DNA of 64,000 bases from Enterobacter wuhouensis. GTDB lineage: Bacteria; Pseudomonadota; Gammaproteobacteria; Enterobacterales; Enterobacteriaceae. Below, in pieces: positions 29,130 to 37,566 of this stretch; the first letter of the stretch is position 1, and the number at the start of each line of letters is the position of its first letter. Position numbers and translations under genes: made by a program. The notes under the pieces were generated by a model. It saw nothing but the letters and a program-made list of their open reading frames with translations. It did not search any database and was not told the origin of the DNA. The stretch covers positions 434,001 to 498,000 of the forward strand of contig NZ_SJOO01000003.1 in NCBI RefSeq assembly GCF_004331265.1. Reading direction: 5' to 3'.

Positions 29130-30671
29130 ATGCCAACCAAAATCGTCATAAAAAAGAACACCTATTTTGACTCGGTATCATTAATGTCCGTTTCCACCAA
29201 AGCCAATAAATTGCCGGGCGTCGATCAGGCGTTTGTGGCTATGGCAACGGAAATGAATAAAGGCGTACTGAAAAACCTTGGGCTATTAACGCCAGAATTA
29301 GCCGAAGCTAAAAACGGCGACCTGATGATCGTGATTAAAGGCGACGCGGCGAATGAGGAAACGCTGGCCGCCATTGAAGCCTTGTTCACGCGTAAGGAGA
29401 GCGCAGGCTCCCATGAAGCGCGCTACGCCACGATCGCCAGCGCCAAAACCCATCGTCCGGACAGCAACCTTGCGGTGATTTCCGTCAACGGCACCTTCGC
29501 CGCCCGCGAAGCGCGCCAGGCGCTGGAAAACGATCTTAACGTGATGCTCTTTTCCGATAACGTATCGCTCGACGACGAGCTGGCGCTGAAGCAGCTCGCG
29601 CACCGGAAAGGGCTGCTGATGATGGGGCCGGACTGCGGCACCGCCATCATCAACGGCGCGGGGCTGTGCTTTGCCAACGCGGTGCGCCGCGGGCCGATTG
29701 GCATCGTCGGCGCATCCGGCACCGGCAGCCAGGAGCTGAGCGTGCGCATTCACGAATTCGGCGGCGGCGTGTCGCAGCTGATTGGCACCGGCGGGCGCGA
29801 TCTCAGCGAGAAAATCGGCGGCCTGATGATGCTCGACGCCATCGACATGCTCGAAGCCGATGAGGGCACCCGGGTTATCGCGCTGATCTCCAAGCCCCCC
29901 GCGCCAGCGGTGGCAGAAAAGATGCTGGCCCGCGCCAGAGCCTGCCGTAAACCGGTGGTCGTCTGCTTCCTCGGCCGCAGCGAACCGCCCGCCGATGAAG
30001 ACGGCCTGCAGTTTGCGCGCGGCACTAAAGAGGCGGCCCTGAAGGCGGTCCTGCTCACCGGCGTCAAAAAAGAATCCCTCGATCTACACCCGCTCAACTG
30101 GCCTTTGATTGAAGAGGTGCGCGCCCGCCTGACGACGCAGCAGAAGTACATTCGCGGCCTGTTCTGCGGCGGCACCCTATGCGATGAGGCGATGTTCGCG
30201 GCGCTTGCGAAATTTGACGACGTTTACAGCAACATTCAGCCGGATCCCGCGAAACGCCTGAGCGACATCAGCGTCAGTAAAGCCCACACCTTCCTCGACT
30301 TTGGCGACGATGACTTCACCAACGGCAAGCCGCACCCGATGATCGACCCGACCAACCGCATCAGCCGCCTGCTGCAGGAGGCGCGCGACCCGGAGGTGGG
30401 CGTCATCGTGATGGACTTCGTGCTGGGCTTCGGCGCGCACGAGGATCCGGTCGGCGTGATGCTCGACGCCCTCAAAGAGGCGCAGGCCATCGCGAAGGCC
30501 GATCGCCGTCCGCTTGAGATCCTCGGCTACGTGCTCGGCACCGACCAGGATCCGCAGTCGCTGTCGCAGCAGTGCCAGCTGCTGACTGACGCAGGCGTGA
30601 TCTGGGCCAGCAGCAGCACCAATACCGGATTACTGGCGCGCGAATTTGTCTGCAAAGGGGAGAAAGCATAA
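29130..30671 (+). CDS. fdrA: FdrA-family protein (putative carbamoyltransferase subunit)
   Basis: 513-residue relative of E. coli FdrA, which has a succinyl-CoA-synthetase-alpha-like fold (GIVGASGTGSQELSVRIHEF, SQLIGTGGRDLSEKIGG, MGPDCGTAIINGAGLCFANA). E. coli FdrA with YlbE and YlbF has been reported to form the oxamate carbamoyltransferase of allantoin degradation (AllFGH), making carbamoyl phosphate from oxalurate. Here FdrA is followed by a YlbE homologue and a carbamate kinase, but no YlbF is seen. The ATG at 29130 has GGAG upstream. The stop overlaps the next start by one base (TAATG). Confidence 0.88.
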   Translation: MPTKIVIKKNTYFDSVSLMSVSTKANKLPGVDQAFVAMATEMNKGVLKNLGLLTPELAEAKNGDLMIVIKGDAANEETLAAIEALFTRKESAGSHEARYATIASAKTHRPDSNLAVISVNGTFAAREARQALENDLNVMLFSDNVSLDDELALKQLAHRKGLLMMGPDCGTAIINGAGLCFANAVRRGPIGIVGASGTGSQELSVRIHEFGGGVSQLIGTGGRDLSEKIGGLMMLDAIDMLEADEGTRVIALISKPPAPAVAEKMLARARACRKPVVVCFLGRSEPPADEDGLQFARGTKEAALKAVLLTGVKKESLDLHPLNWPLIEEVRARLTTQQKYIRGLFCGGTLCDEAMFAALAKFDDVYSNIQPDPAKRLSDISVSKAHTFLDFGDDDFTNGKPHPMIDPTNRISRLLQEARDPEVGVIVMDFVLGFGAHEDPVGVMLDALKEAQAIAKADRRPLEILGYVLGTDQDPQSLSQQCQLLTDAGVIWASSSTNTGLLAREFVCKGEKA

Positions 30672-32086
30672 TGACCACCTTATTCAACCAGCCGCTGAAC
30701 GTCATTAACGTCGGCATTGCGATGTTCAGCGACGATCTCAAAAAACAGCACGTTCCCGTCACCCGGCTCGACTGGACGCCGCCGGGGCAGGGCAATATGC
30801 AGGTCGTTGAGGCGCTTGACCAGCTGGCGGAAAAACCGCTGGCGGAGAAAATCGCCGCCGCTAACCAAATCGCCCTTGAGCGCATTATTCAGTCCCATCC
30901 GGTGCTGGTGGGCTACGACCAGGCCATTAACGTTGTGCCGGGCATGACCCGCACCACTATTCTGCACGCCGGTCCGCCCGTCTCCTGGGAAAATATGTGC
31001 GGGGCGATGAAGGGCGCGGTCACCGGGGCGCTGGTGTTTGAAGGGCTGGCGAAAGATCTGGAGGACGCGGCAAGGCTGGCGGCCTCTGGCGACATTACCT
31101 TCTCGCCGTGCCACGAGCACGACTGCGTGGGCTCGATGGCGGGCGTCACCTCCGCGTCGATGTTTATGCACATCGTTGAAAACAAAACCTACGGCAACCG
31201 CGCGTTCACCAACCTCAGCGAGCAGATGGCGAAGATCCTGCGCATGGGGGCCAACGACCAGAGCGTGATCGACCGCCTGAACTGGATGCGCGACGTGCTC
31301 GGCCCGATGCTGCGCGACGCGATGAAGATTATCGGCGAAATCGACCTGCGCCTGATGCTGGCCCAGGCGCTGCACATGGGCGACGAGTGCCACAACCGCA
31401 ACAACGCGGGCACCACGCTGCTTATTCAGGCGCTAACGCCGGGGCTGATCCAGGCGGGCTATCCGGTAGAGCAGCAGCGCGAGGTGTTTGAGTTCGTCGC
31501 CAGCAGCGACTACTTCTCCGGCCCGACGTGGATGGCGATGTGTAAGGCCGCGCTGGACGCCGCGCACGGCATTGAGTACAGCACCGTCGTCACCACCATG
31601 GCGCGCAACGGCTACGAGTTTGGCCTGCGCGTTTCCGGTCTGCCGGGGCAGTGGTTCACCGGCCCGGCGCAGCAGGTGATTGGCCCGATGTTCGCAGGCT
31701 ATAAGCCGGAAGACTCCGGGCTGGATATCGGCGACAGCGCCATCACCGAAACCTACGGCATCGGCGGCTTTGCGATGGCGACGGCCCCGGCGATCGTTGC
31801 GCTGGTGGGCGGGACGGTGGATGAAGCCATCGACTTCTCCCGCCAGATGCGCGAAATCACCCTCGGCGAAAACCCGAACGTCACCATTCCGCTGCTCTCG
31901 TTTATGGGCATCCCAAGCGCCATCGACATCACCAAAGTCGCGGGCAGCGGCATTCTGCCGGTGATCAACACCGCCATTGCCCATAAAGACGCGGGCATCG
32001 GCATGATTGGGGCGGGCATCGTTCACCCGCCGTTTAGCTGTTTTGAAAAGGCGCTGTTGACCTTCCGCGATCGCTACTTTTTATAA
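30671..32086 (+). CDS. ylbE: YlbE-family (DUF1116) protein
   Basis: 471-residue DUF1116 protein, homologous to E. coli YlbE (AllG), a partner of FdrA. Conserved stretches include AGPPVSWENMCGAMKGAVTGA, FSPCHEHDCVGSMAG and RNNAGTTLLIQALTPGLI. It is translationally coupled to fdrA (TAATG) and followed after 11 bases by the permease. By family it is a core subunit of the proposed carbamoyltransferase. Cys and His in PCHEHDC are possible catalytic or metal residues (inference). Confidence 0.88.
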   Translation: MTTLFNQPLNVINVGIAMFSDDLKKQHVPVTRLDWTPPGQGNMQVVEALDQLAEKPLAEKIAAANQIALERIIQSHPVLVGYDQAINVVPGMTRTTILHAGPPVSWENMCGAMKGAVTGALVFEGLAKDLEDAARLAASGDITFSPCHEHDCVGSMAGVTSASMFMHIVENKTYGNRAFTNLSEQMAKILRMGANDQSVIDRLNWMRDVLGPMLRDAMKIIGEIDLRLMLAQALHMGDECHNRNNAGTTLLIQALTPGLIQAGYPVEQQREVFEFVASSDYFSGPTWMAMCKAALDAAHGIEYSTVVTTMARNGYEFGLRVSGLPGQWFTGPAQQVIGPMFAGYKPEDSGLDIGDSAITETYGIGGFAMATAPAIVALVGGTVDEAIDFSRQMREITLGENPNVTIPLLSFMGIPSAIDITKVAGSGILPVINTAIAHKDAGIGMIGAGIVHPPFSCFEKALLTFRDRYFL

Positions 32087-32097
32087 GGCAAGCATCC

Positions 32098-33678
32098 ATG
32101 AAAAACATGAAGCTGGAGTGGAAAAGAGGTGACTGGGCGGCGTATTTCGGGTTGATGACCAACAACCTGACCAATCTGCTGACCATGATGGGGCTGCTCA
32201 TTTTTGTCGTCGGCATCCCGAAGGAGATTGTTTATGGACGCATCGCACCGGCCTTCGGGCTGGCGGTGCTGGTCGCGAGTATTTGCTACGCGTGGTTTGG
32301 CCTGCAGATGGCGCGCGCCACCGGGCGCACGGACGTCACCGCGCTGCCGTCCGGCCCGAGCGCGCCGTCGATTTTTACCGTCACCTTCCTGGTGCTGATG
32401 CCGGTTTATCAGCAAACGGGCGACGCGGATCTTGCTATCCAAATCGGCCTGGTGTGGTGCTTTGTTGAGGCGATGATCCTTGCGGGCGGCTCGTTTTTAG
32501 GGGAAACCATCCGCAAGATGATCCCGCGTACGGTGCTGCTGTCGTGCCTGTCCGGGCTTGGTCTGCTGCTGCTGGCGATGAACCCGATGCTGCAGGCGTT
32601 CGAAGCGCCGACCGTGTCGTTTATCGTGCTGCTGCTGATCTTCATCAACTGGTTCGGTAAAAAGCCTATTTTCGCCAAAATCCCGACCGGCCTGCTGTTG
32701 TTAATCGCCGGTACGGCGCTGGCGTGGATCTCCGGCCTGCAAAGCCCGGAAGCGATCAAAGCCTCGATGTCGTCATTTGGCTTTAACCCGCCGCAGGTGC
32801 ACGTGGAAGGCTTCCTGCAGGGGCTACCGCACGCCCTGCCGTATCTCGCGTCTGCCGTACCGCTGGGGCTGGCGAACTACATCTTTGACCTGGAAAACAT
32901 CGAAAGCGCCCATGCGGCGGGCGATCCCTACCCAACCCGCAAGGTGATGCTGGCGAACGGCCTGGCCTCGATGCTCGGCTGCCTGATGGGCAACCCGTTC
33001 CCGGTGACGGTCTACGTCGGTCATCCCGGCTGGAAAGCGATGGGGGCCAGCATCGGCTATACGCTGGCCTCCGGCGTGACCATGTTCATCGTGCCGCTGT
33101 TCGGGCTGGGGGCGTTTATGCTCGCCATCATACCGATGACCGCCATCGTGCCGATTCTGGTGTTTATCGGCGTCGTGACGGCCAACCAGGTGGTAAGGGA
33201 AACGCCCAAGGTGGAGGTGCCGGTGATCTTCATCTGCCTGTTCCCGTGGATCGCCAACTGGGCGCTGACCATGATGAACAGCGTGATGGGCGCGGCGGGC
33301 ACCAGCGCGGCGAAAATCGGCACCGACGTGCTGCACAGCAAGGGGATCTACTACGAAGGGCTGATGCATCTCGGCAACGGCGCGCCGCTCGCCAGCATGC
33401 TCTGGGGCTGTATCGCCATCTTCTCCATCATCAACAAGCCGCTGCGCGGGGCCGTTGCGGCAGCCGTCGGCGCGCTGCTGGCGCTGTTTGGCGTCATCCA
33501 CGCCCCGGTGGTGGGCTTTGCCGAAGGCAGCTCGCTGATGTTCGTCACGGCCTACCTGATGATGGGCGGCATGTTTGTGGTGAAGCATGTGCTGGATGTC
33601 TCTGTTAATCCCCCTCTCCCTGTGGGAGAGGGCCGGGGTGAGGGCACCAGAACGCACCTTCTAAAGGAAACAAAATGA
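32098..33678 (+). CDS. NCS2-like purine/pyrimidine permease
   Basis: 526-residue inner-membrane permease with about 12-13 TM segments. The pattern resembles xanthine/uracil (NCS2) carriers: RTDVTALPSGPSAPSIF in the N-terminal half and a TM-loop-TM repeat in the second. It probably imports the substrate of the operon or its ring-opened product. The C-terminal tail (last about 25 residues, SVNPPLPVGEGRGEGTRTH...) is encoded by a palindromic repeat that runs into the gene, and its stop overlaps the carbamate kinase start by four bases. The ancestral protein probably ended near the KHVLDVS stretch. Confidence 0.85.
   Translation: MKNMKLEWKRGDWAAYFGLMTNNLTNLLTMMGLLIFVVGIPKEIVYGRIAPAFGLAVLVASICYAWFGLQMARATGRTDVTALPSGPSAPSIFTVTFLVLMPVYQQTGDADLAIQIGLVWCFVEAMILAGGSFLGETIRKMIPRTVLLSCLSGLGLLLLAMNPMLQAFEAPTVSFIVLLLIFINWFGKKPIFAKIPTGLLLLIAGTALAWISGLQSPEAIKASMSSFGFNPPQVHVEGFLQGLPHALPYLASAVPLGLANYIFDLENIESAHAAGDPYPTRKVMLANGLASMLGCLMGNPFPVTVYVGHPGWKAMGASIGYTLASGVTMFIVPLFGLGAFMLAIIPMTAIVPILVFIGVVTANQVVRETPKVEVPVIFICLFPWIANWALTMMNSVMGAAGTSAAKIGTDVLHSKGIYYEGLMHLGNGAPLASMLWGCIAIFSIINKPLRGAVAAAVGALLALFGVIHAPVVGFAEGSSLMFVTAYLMMGGMFVVKHVLDVSVNPPLPVGEGRGEGTRTHLLKETK
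33610..33644. repeat. CCCTCTCC-type palindromic repeat, copy 4, inside permease 3' end
   Basis: CCCCTCTCCCTGTGGGAGAGG followed by CCGGGGTGAGGG. It is the same family as the copies after luxS and proX, but it lies in frame within the last codons of the permease gene. Confidence 0.85.
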
Positions 33679-34640
33679 AAGAGCTTATGGTCGTCGCCAT
33701 CGGCGGCAACAGCATTATCAAAGACAACGCCAGCCAGTCGGTTGAACATCAGGCGCATGCGGTGAAAGCGGTGGCCGAGTCGGTGCTCGAAATGCTGGCC
33801 TCCGACTATGACATCGTGCTCACCCACGGCAACGGCCCCCAGGTGGGGCTGGATCTGCGCCGCGCTGAAATCGCCCACGAGCGGGAAGGGCTGCCGCTGA
33901 CCCCGCTGGCAAACTGCGTGGCGGACACCCAGGGCGGCATCGGCTACCTGATCCAGCAGGCGCTCAACAACCGCCTGGCCGCGCGCGGTGATAAAAAAGC
34001 CGTGACGGTGGTTACCCAGGTCGAGGTGGATAAAAACGATCCCGGCTTTACGCACCCGACGAAGCCTATCGGCGCGTTCTTCACCGAGCCGCAGCGCGAC
34101 GAGCTGCAGCGTGCGCACCCGGACTGGCGTTTTGTCGAAGACTCAGGCCGCGGCTATCGTCGCGTGGTGGCCTCTCCGCAGCCGCTGCGGATAGTCGAGG
34201 CGGATGCCATTAAGACGCTGACGCAAAAAGGCTTTGTGGTGATTGGCGCGGGCGGCGGCGGAATACCCGTGATCCGCAGCGAGCAGGGCGACTACCAGAG
34301 CGTCGACGCGGTAATTGATAAAGATCTCTCCACCGCGCTGCTGGCGCGAGAGATCCGCGCCGACGTGCTGGTGATCACTACCGGCGTGGAGAAAGTGTGC
34401 GTTAACTTCGGCAAGCCGAACCAGCAGGCGCTGGACGCCGTAAACGTGGCGCAGATGACGCGCTACATGGACGAAGGCCACTTCCCGGCGGGCAGCATGC
34501 TGCCCAAAATCGTCGCCTCGCTGGAGTTTTTAAAACACGGCGGCAGGCGGGTGATTATCACCTCGCCGGACTGCCTGCCCGCGGCGCTGCGCGGTGAAAC
34601 CGGCACCCATATCGTTAATGAAGGAAGAAAAGATGAGTGA
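33675..34640 (+). CDS. Carbamate kinase
   Basis: Converts carbamoyl phosphate and ADP to ATP, CO2 and NH3. It has 321 residues with the family motifs IGGNSI at the start, THGNGPQVG (about residues 51-59), GAGGGGIPV, DKDLSTALLA and PGSMLPK-like HFPAGSMLPKI near the C-terminus. It belongs to the ArcC/YbcF(AllK) family. Its presence beside FdrA and YlbE points to energy conservation from a carbamoyl compound. It is coupled at both ends: ATGA with the permease stop and 8 bases of overlap with the amidohydrolase. The ribosome-binding site is AAAGGAAACAA. Confidence 0.93.
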   Translation: MKELMVVAIGGNSIIKDNASQSVEHQAHAVKAVAESVLEMLASDYDIVLTHGNGPQVGLDLRRAEIAHEREGLPLTPLANCVADTQGGIGYLIQQALNNRLAARGDKKAVTVVTQVEVDKNDPGFTHPTKPIGAFFTEPQRDELQRAHPDWRFVEDSGRGYRRVVASPQPLRIVEADAIKTLTQKGFVVIGAGGGGIPVIRSEQGDYQSVDAVIDKDLSTALLAREIRADVLVITTGVEKVCVNFGKPNQQALDAVNVAQMTRYMDEGHFPAGSMLPKIVASLEFLKHGGRRVIITSPDCLPAALRGETGTHIVNEGRKDE

Positions 34641-36012
34641 ACACAAAAGCCGCCGCGAGTTTATTAGCCAGAGCGGCAAAATGGTTACCGCCTGCGCGCT
34701 GTTTGGCGCCACCGGCTCCGTCGCGTATGCTGCGGATACCGCGAAGCCAACCTGCGAGACGGGCAAACCGATGAGCATCACCGCAAAACACTACTACCTC
34801 GACAACGTGCTGCTGGAGGCCGGGTTCAACGTCGACGGCAGCGTGGCGACGAGCACCCGCACCGAGCTGAAAACGCTGGAAATCAAAGACGGAAAGATCG
34901 TCGCCCTGCGCGACAACGGCAGCCACGCCGACGCTGCGCTGCCGCACTACGACGCGGGTAAAAAGCTAATGCTCCCGGCGATGCGCGACATGCACATCCA
35001 TCTGGATAAAACCTTCTACGGCGGCCCGTGGCGCTCGCTGAACCGCCCGGCGGGCACCACCATTCAGGACATGATCCGCCTTGAGCAGAAGCTGCTGCCG
35101 GAGCTGCAGCCCTACACCCAGGAGCGCGCGGAAAAGCTGATCGACCTGATCCAGTCGAAAGGCTCCACCGTCGCCCGCAGCCACTGCAATATTGAGCCGG
35201 TTTCCGGGCTGAAGAATCTGGAAAATCTGCAGGCGGTATTAGCTCGCAGAAGCGCAGGCTTTGACTGCGAAATCGTCGCCTTCCCGCAGCACGGCCTGCT
35301 GCTGTCGAATGCAGAAAAGCTGATGCGCGAGGCGATGCAGGCCGGGGCGCACTACGTGGGCGGGCTGGACCCGACGAACGTGGACGGCGCGATGGAGAAA
35401 TCCCTCGATCTGATGTTCCAGATTGCGCTGGACTACGACAAAGGGGTGGATATTCACCTGCACGAAACCAGCCCGGCGGGCGTGGCGGCGGTGAACTACA
35501 TGGTGGAAACCGTGGAGAAAACGCCGGAGCTGAAGGGCAAGCTGACCATCAGCCACGCCTTCGCGCTGGCGACGCTCAACGAGCAGCAGGTGGATGAGAT
35601 CGCCACCCGCATGGCGGCGCAGCAGGTGACCATCGCCTCCACCGTGCCGATTGGCACCCTGCACATGCCGCTGAAGCAGCTGCGTGAGAAGGGCGTGTTC
35701 GTGATGACGGGGACCGACAGCGTGATCGACCACTGGTCGCCGTACGGCCTGGGCGACATGCTGGAAAAAGCCAACCTCTACGCGCAGCTCTACATCCGCC
35801 CCAACGAGCAGACGCTCTCCCGCGCGCTCGGTATCGCCACCGGCGACGTGCTGCCGCTGAACGACAAAGGCGAGCGCGTGTGGCCGAAAGCGCAGGACGA
35901 CGCCAGCTTTGTGCTGGTGGACGCCTCCTGCTCCGCCGAGGCCGTGGCGCGCATTTCACCGCGCACCGCGACGTTCCACAAGGGCAACCTTGTCTGGGGC
36001 TCGGTGGGCTAA
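34633..36012 (+). CDS. Tat-exported CodA-like amidohydrolase
   Basis: 459-residue metal-dependent hydrolase of the cytosine-deaminase (CodA/AtzC) branch. A twin-arginine signal (SRREFISQS, R7-R8) with an AYA cleavage site near residue 33 predicts export of the folded enzyme to the periplasm. CodA itself is cytoplasmic. The metal and catalytic set is present: H121 and H123 (MHIHLDKTF), HLHETSP near 275, H308 (TISHAFAL) and D362 (TGTDSVIDHWSPYG). Likely reaction is deamination or ring opening of a cyclic amide or ureide; the substrate is unknown. A Cys in VTAC (C21) could form a poor lipobox. It is last gene of the FdrA operon. The ATG overlaps the kinase stop by 8 bases. Confidence 0.88.
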   Translation: MSEHKSRREFISQSGKMVTACALFGATGSVAYAADTAKPTCETGKPMSITAKHYYLDNVLLEAGFNVDGSVATSTRTELKTLEIKDGKIVALRDNGSHADAALPHYDAGKKLMLPAMRDMHIHLDKTFYGGPWRSLNRPAGTTIQDMIRLEQKLLPELQPYTQERAEKLIDLIQSKGSTVARSHCNIEPVSGLKNLENLQAVLARRSAGFDCEIVAFPQHGLLLSNAEKLMREAMQAGAHYVGGLDPTNVDGAMEKSLDLMFQIALDYDKGVDIHLHETSPAGVAAVNYMVETVEKTPELKGKLTISHAFALATLNEQQVDEIATRMAAQQVTIASTVPIGTLHMPLKQLREKGVFVMTGTDSVIDHWSPYGLGDMLEKANLYAQLYIRPNEQTLSRALGIATGDVLPLNDKGERVWPKAQDDASFVLVDASCSAEAVARISPRTATFHKGNLVWGSVG

Positions 36013-36018
36013 TGTGGT

Positions 36019-36095
36019 GCCGGGTGGCGCTGCGCTTACCCGGCCTACGGTTCGGAGATTTTGTAGGTCGGGTAAGGCGAAGCCGCCACCCGGCA
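36019..36095. repeat. REP/BIME element after the FdrA operon
   Basis: GCCGGGTGGCGCTGCGCTTA with CCCGGCCTACG, then GTAGGTCGGGTAAGGCG with CCGCCACCCGGCA in inverted orientation. It begins seven bases after the amidohydrolase stop, so it closes the operon transcript. Confidence 0.85.
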
Positions 36096-36137
36096 ATGCA
36101 GTATACTGCTATGCACATTCTTAAAGAGGGATCTGCC

Positions 36138-36872
36138 ATGGCACAAAACATCTACGACAACCCGGCGTTTTTCGAGGGCTACGCCCAGCTTCCGCGCTCG
36201 GTGCAGGGTCTGGACGGCGCGCCGGAGTGGCCTGCGCTTAAGGCCATGCTGCCGGATCTAACCGGCAAATCGGTTGTTGATCTCGGCTGCGGCTACGGCT
36301 GGTTCTGCCGCGCAGCCCGTGAGCTGGGCGCAGCTGACGTCACGGGGGTCGATATCTCCGAAAAGATGCTCGCCCGCGCGGCGGAACTGACTCATGACGT
36401 CCAGATCCACTATCAGCGTAGCGATCTCGAATCGCTGGCGCTCAACGAGAACAGCCTCGATCTGGTCTACAGCTCGCTGGCGCTGCACTATCTGCCGGAG
36501 CTGGATACCCTGTTTACGAAGGTTAAGCGCGCGCTTAAGCCCGGCGGCAGCCTGGTCTTTTCGATGGAGCACCCGATATACACCTGCGCGAGCCGTCAGG
36601 GCTGGCTGACCGACGACAGCGGCGAGCGGTTCTGGGGCGTCAACCATTATCAGGAAGAGGGCCAGCGCGTCAGCAACTGGCTGGCGGACGGCGTTATCAA
36701 GTATCACCGCACGCTCGGCACCACGCTCAACGCGCTAATCAAGGCCGGACTGACGATCGATGAGGTCAACGAATGGGGCCCAACGCAGGCGCAGATTGAC
36801 GCCTGGCCCGCGCTGGCCGAAGAGGCTGAACGCCCGATGCTGGTGCTCATCGCCGCCCGTAAGGCTCAGTAA
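36138..36872 (+). CDS. Class I SAM-dependent methyltransferase
   Basis: 244-residue soluble methyltransferase. Motif I is VVDLGCGYGWFCRAA (about 42-56), followed by VTGVDISEKML (motif II) and LDLVYSSLALHYLPEL (motif IV region) with LKPGGSLVFSMEHP (post-motif). It is of the UbiE/SmtA-like general type, and the acceptor cannot be predicted. The ATG at 36138 has AGAGGG upstream; the frame stays open further back through the REP element, but this is not coding. It is convergent with the SDR-like gene and overlaps it by 7 bases. Confidence 0.85.
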   Translation: MAQNIYDNPAFFEGYAQLPRSVQGLDGAPEWPALKAMLPDLTGKSVVDLGCGYGWFCRAARELGAADVTGVDISEKMLARAAELTHDVQIHYQRSDLESLALNENSLDLVYSSLALHYLPELDTLFTKVKRALKPGGSLVFSMEHPIYTCASRQGWLTDDSGERFWGVNHYQEEGQRVSNWLADGVIKYHRTLGTTLNALIKAGLTIDEVNEWGPTQAQIDAWPALAEEAERPMLVLIAARKAQ

Positions 36873-37468
36873 CCGACCCTGTACACCCGCCCGCTCTGTA
36901 CGCCTTCCACGCTGCGGCGGTAGGCCAGCGCCACGGTGGCGGCGGGCACGCTTTCAAAGCCCGGGAAGAAGCCGTCGTACGCCTCGGCGGATTCGGTCAG
37001 CACCGTCGGGCTAATCAGGTTGATGCGAATGCCGCGCGGCAGCTCACAGGCCGCGGCGCGAACAAAGCCTTCCAGCGCCGCGTTCACCGTGGTGGCATTC
37101 ACGCCCTGCGCGATCGGCTCGTGCGCCACAATGCCGCTTATCAGCGTAATCGAACCGCCTTCGTTCAGGTGGTGCTGGCCGGTCAGGGCCAGGCGCACCT
37201 GCCCGAGCAGCTTATCCTGCAGCCCCTGGTTGAAATCGCGGTCCTTCATGGTGGCGAGCGGGCCAAAGTGCAGGCCGCCGCTGGCAGAGACAATCGCATC
37301 CACCGGGCCAGTCTTTTCAAACAGCGCCTGCACGCTCTCCTGCGAGGTGATATCCACCTGATGGTCGCCCTGCGTACGACCGACGCGAATGACCTCGTGG
37401 CGACGGCTTAACTCTTCCGTAACTGCACGGCCGACCGTGCCGCTGGCACCAATAATCACGATTTTCAT
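36866..37468 (-). CDS. SDR-like NAD(P)-binding protein
   Basis: 200-residue Rossmann-fold protein of the short-chain dehydrogenase superfamily. The nucleotide-binding motif is IIGASGTVGRAV (about residues 5-16), and SASGG and LISGIVA correspond to the NAG and catalytic-Ser strands. The usual YxxxK catalytic pair is not present where expected (the segment reads GVNATTVNAALEGFV). It may be a non-canonical reductase or a binding protein. It is divergent from a LysR regulator, a common layout for regulator and target. The ATG at 37468 follows AAGGAGTCTGCT; a longer frame from 37498 is rejected. Confidence 0.82.
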   Translation of the reverse strand: MKIVIIGASGTVGRAVTEELSRRHEVIRVGRTQGDHQVDITSQESVQALFEKTGPVDAIVSASGGLHFGPLATMKDRDFNQGLQDKLLGQVRLALTGQHHLNEGGSITLISGIVAHEPIAQGVNATTVNAALEGFVRAAACELPRGIRINLISPTVLTESAEAYDGFFPGFESVPAATVALAYRRSVEGVQSGRVYRVGY

Positions 37469-37566
37469 AGCAGACTCCTTAACGTTGTGAGCCTTCATTC
37501 TTTAATAAATAAAAAGTCAGATAAACTGGGCTAATGTTAGATAATTACTAACCAGGGGTTTGGAAT

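Noticed and set aside
35880..36137. In-frame N-terminal extension of the methyltransferase
   Set aside because: It runs through the end of the amidohydrolase gene and a REP element; the ATG at 36138 has a proper ribosome-binding site and the methyltransferase similarity begins there.
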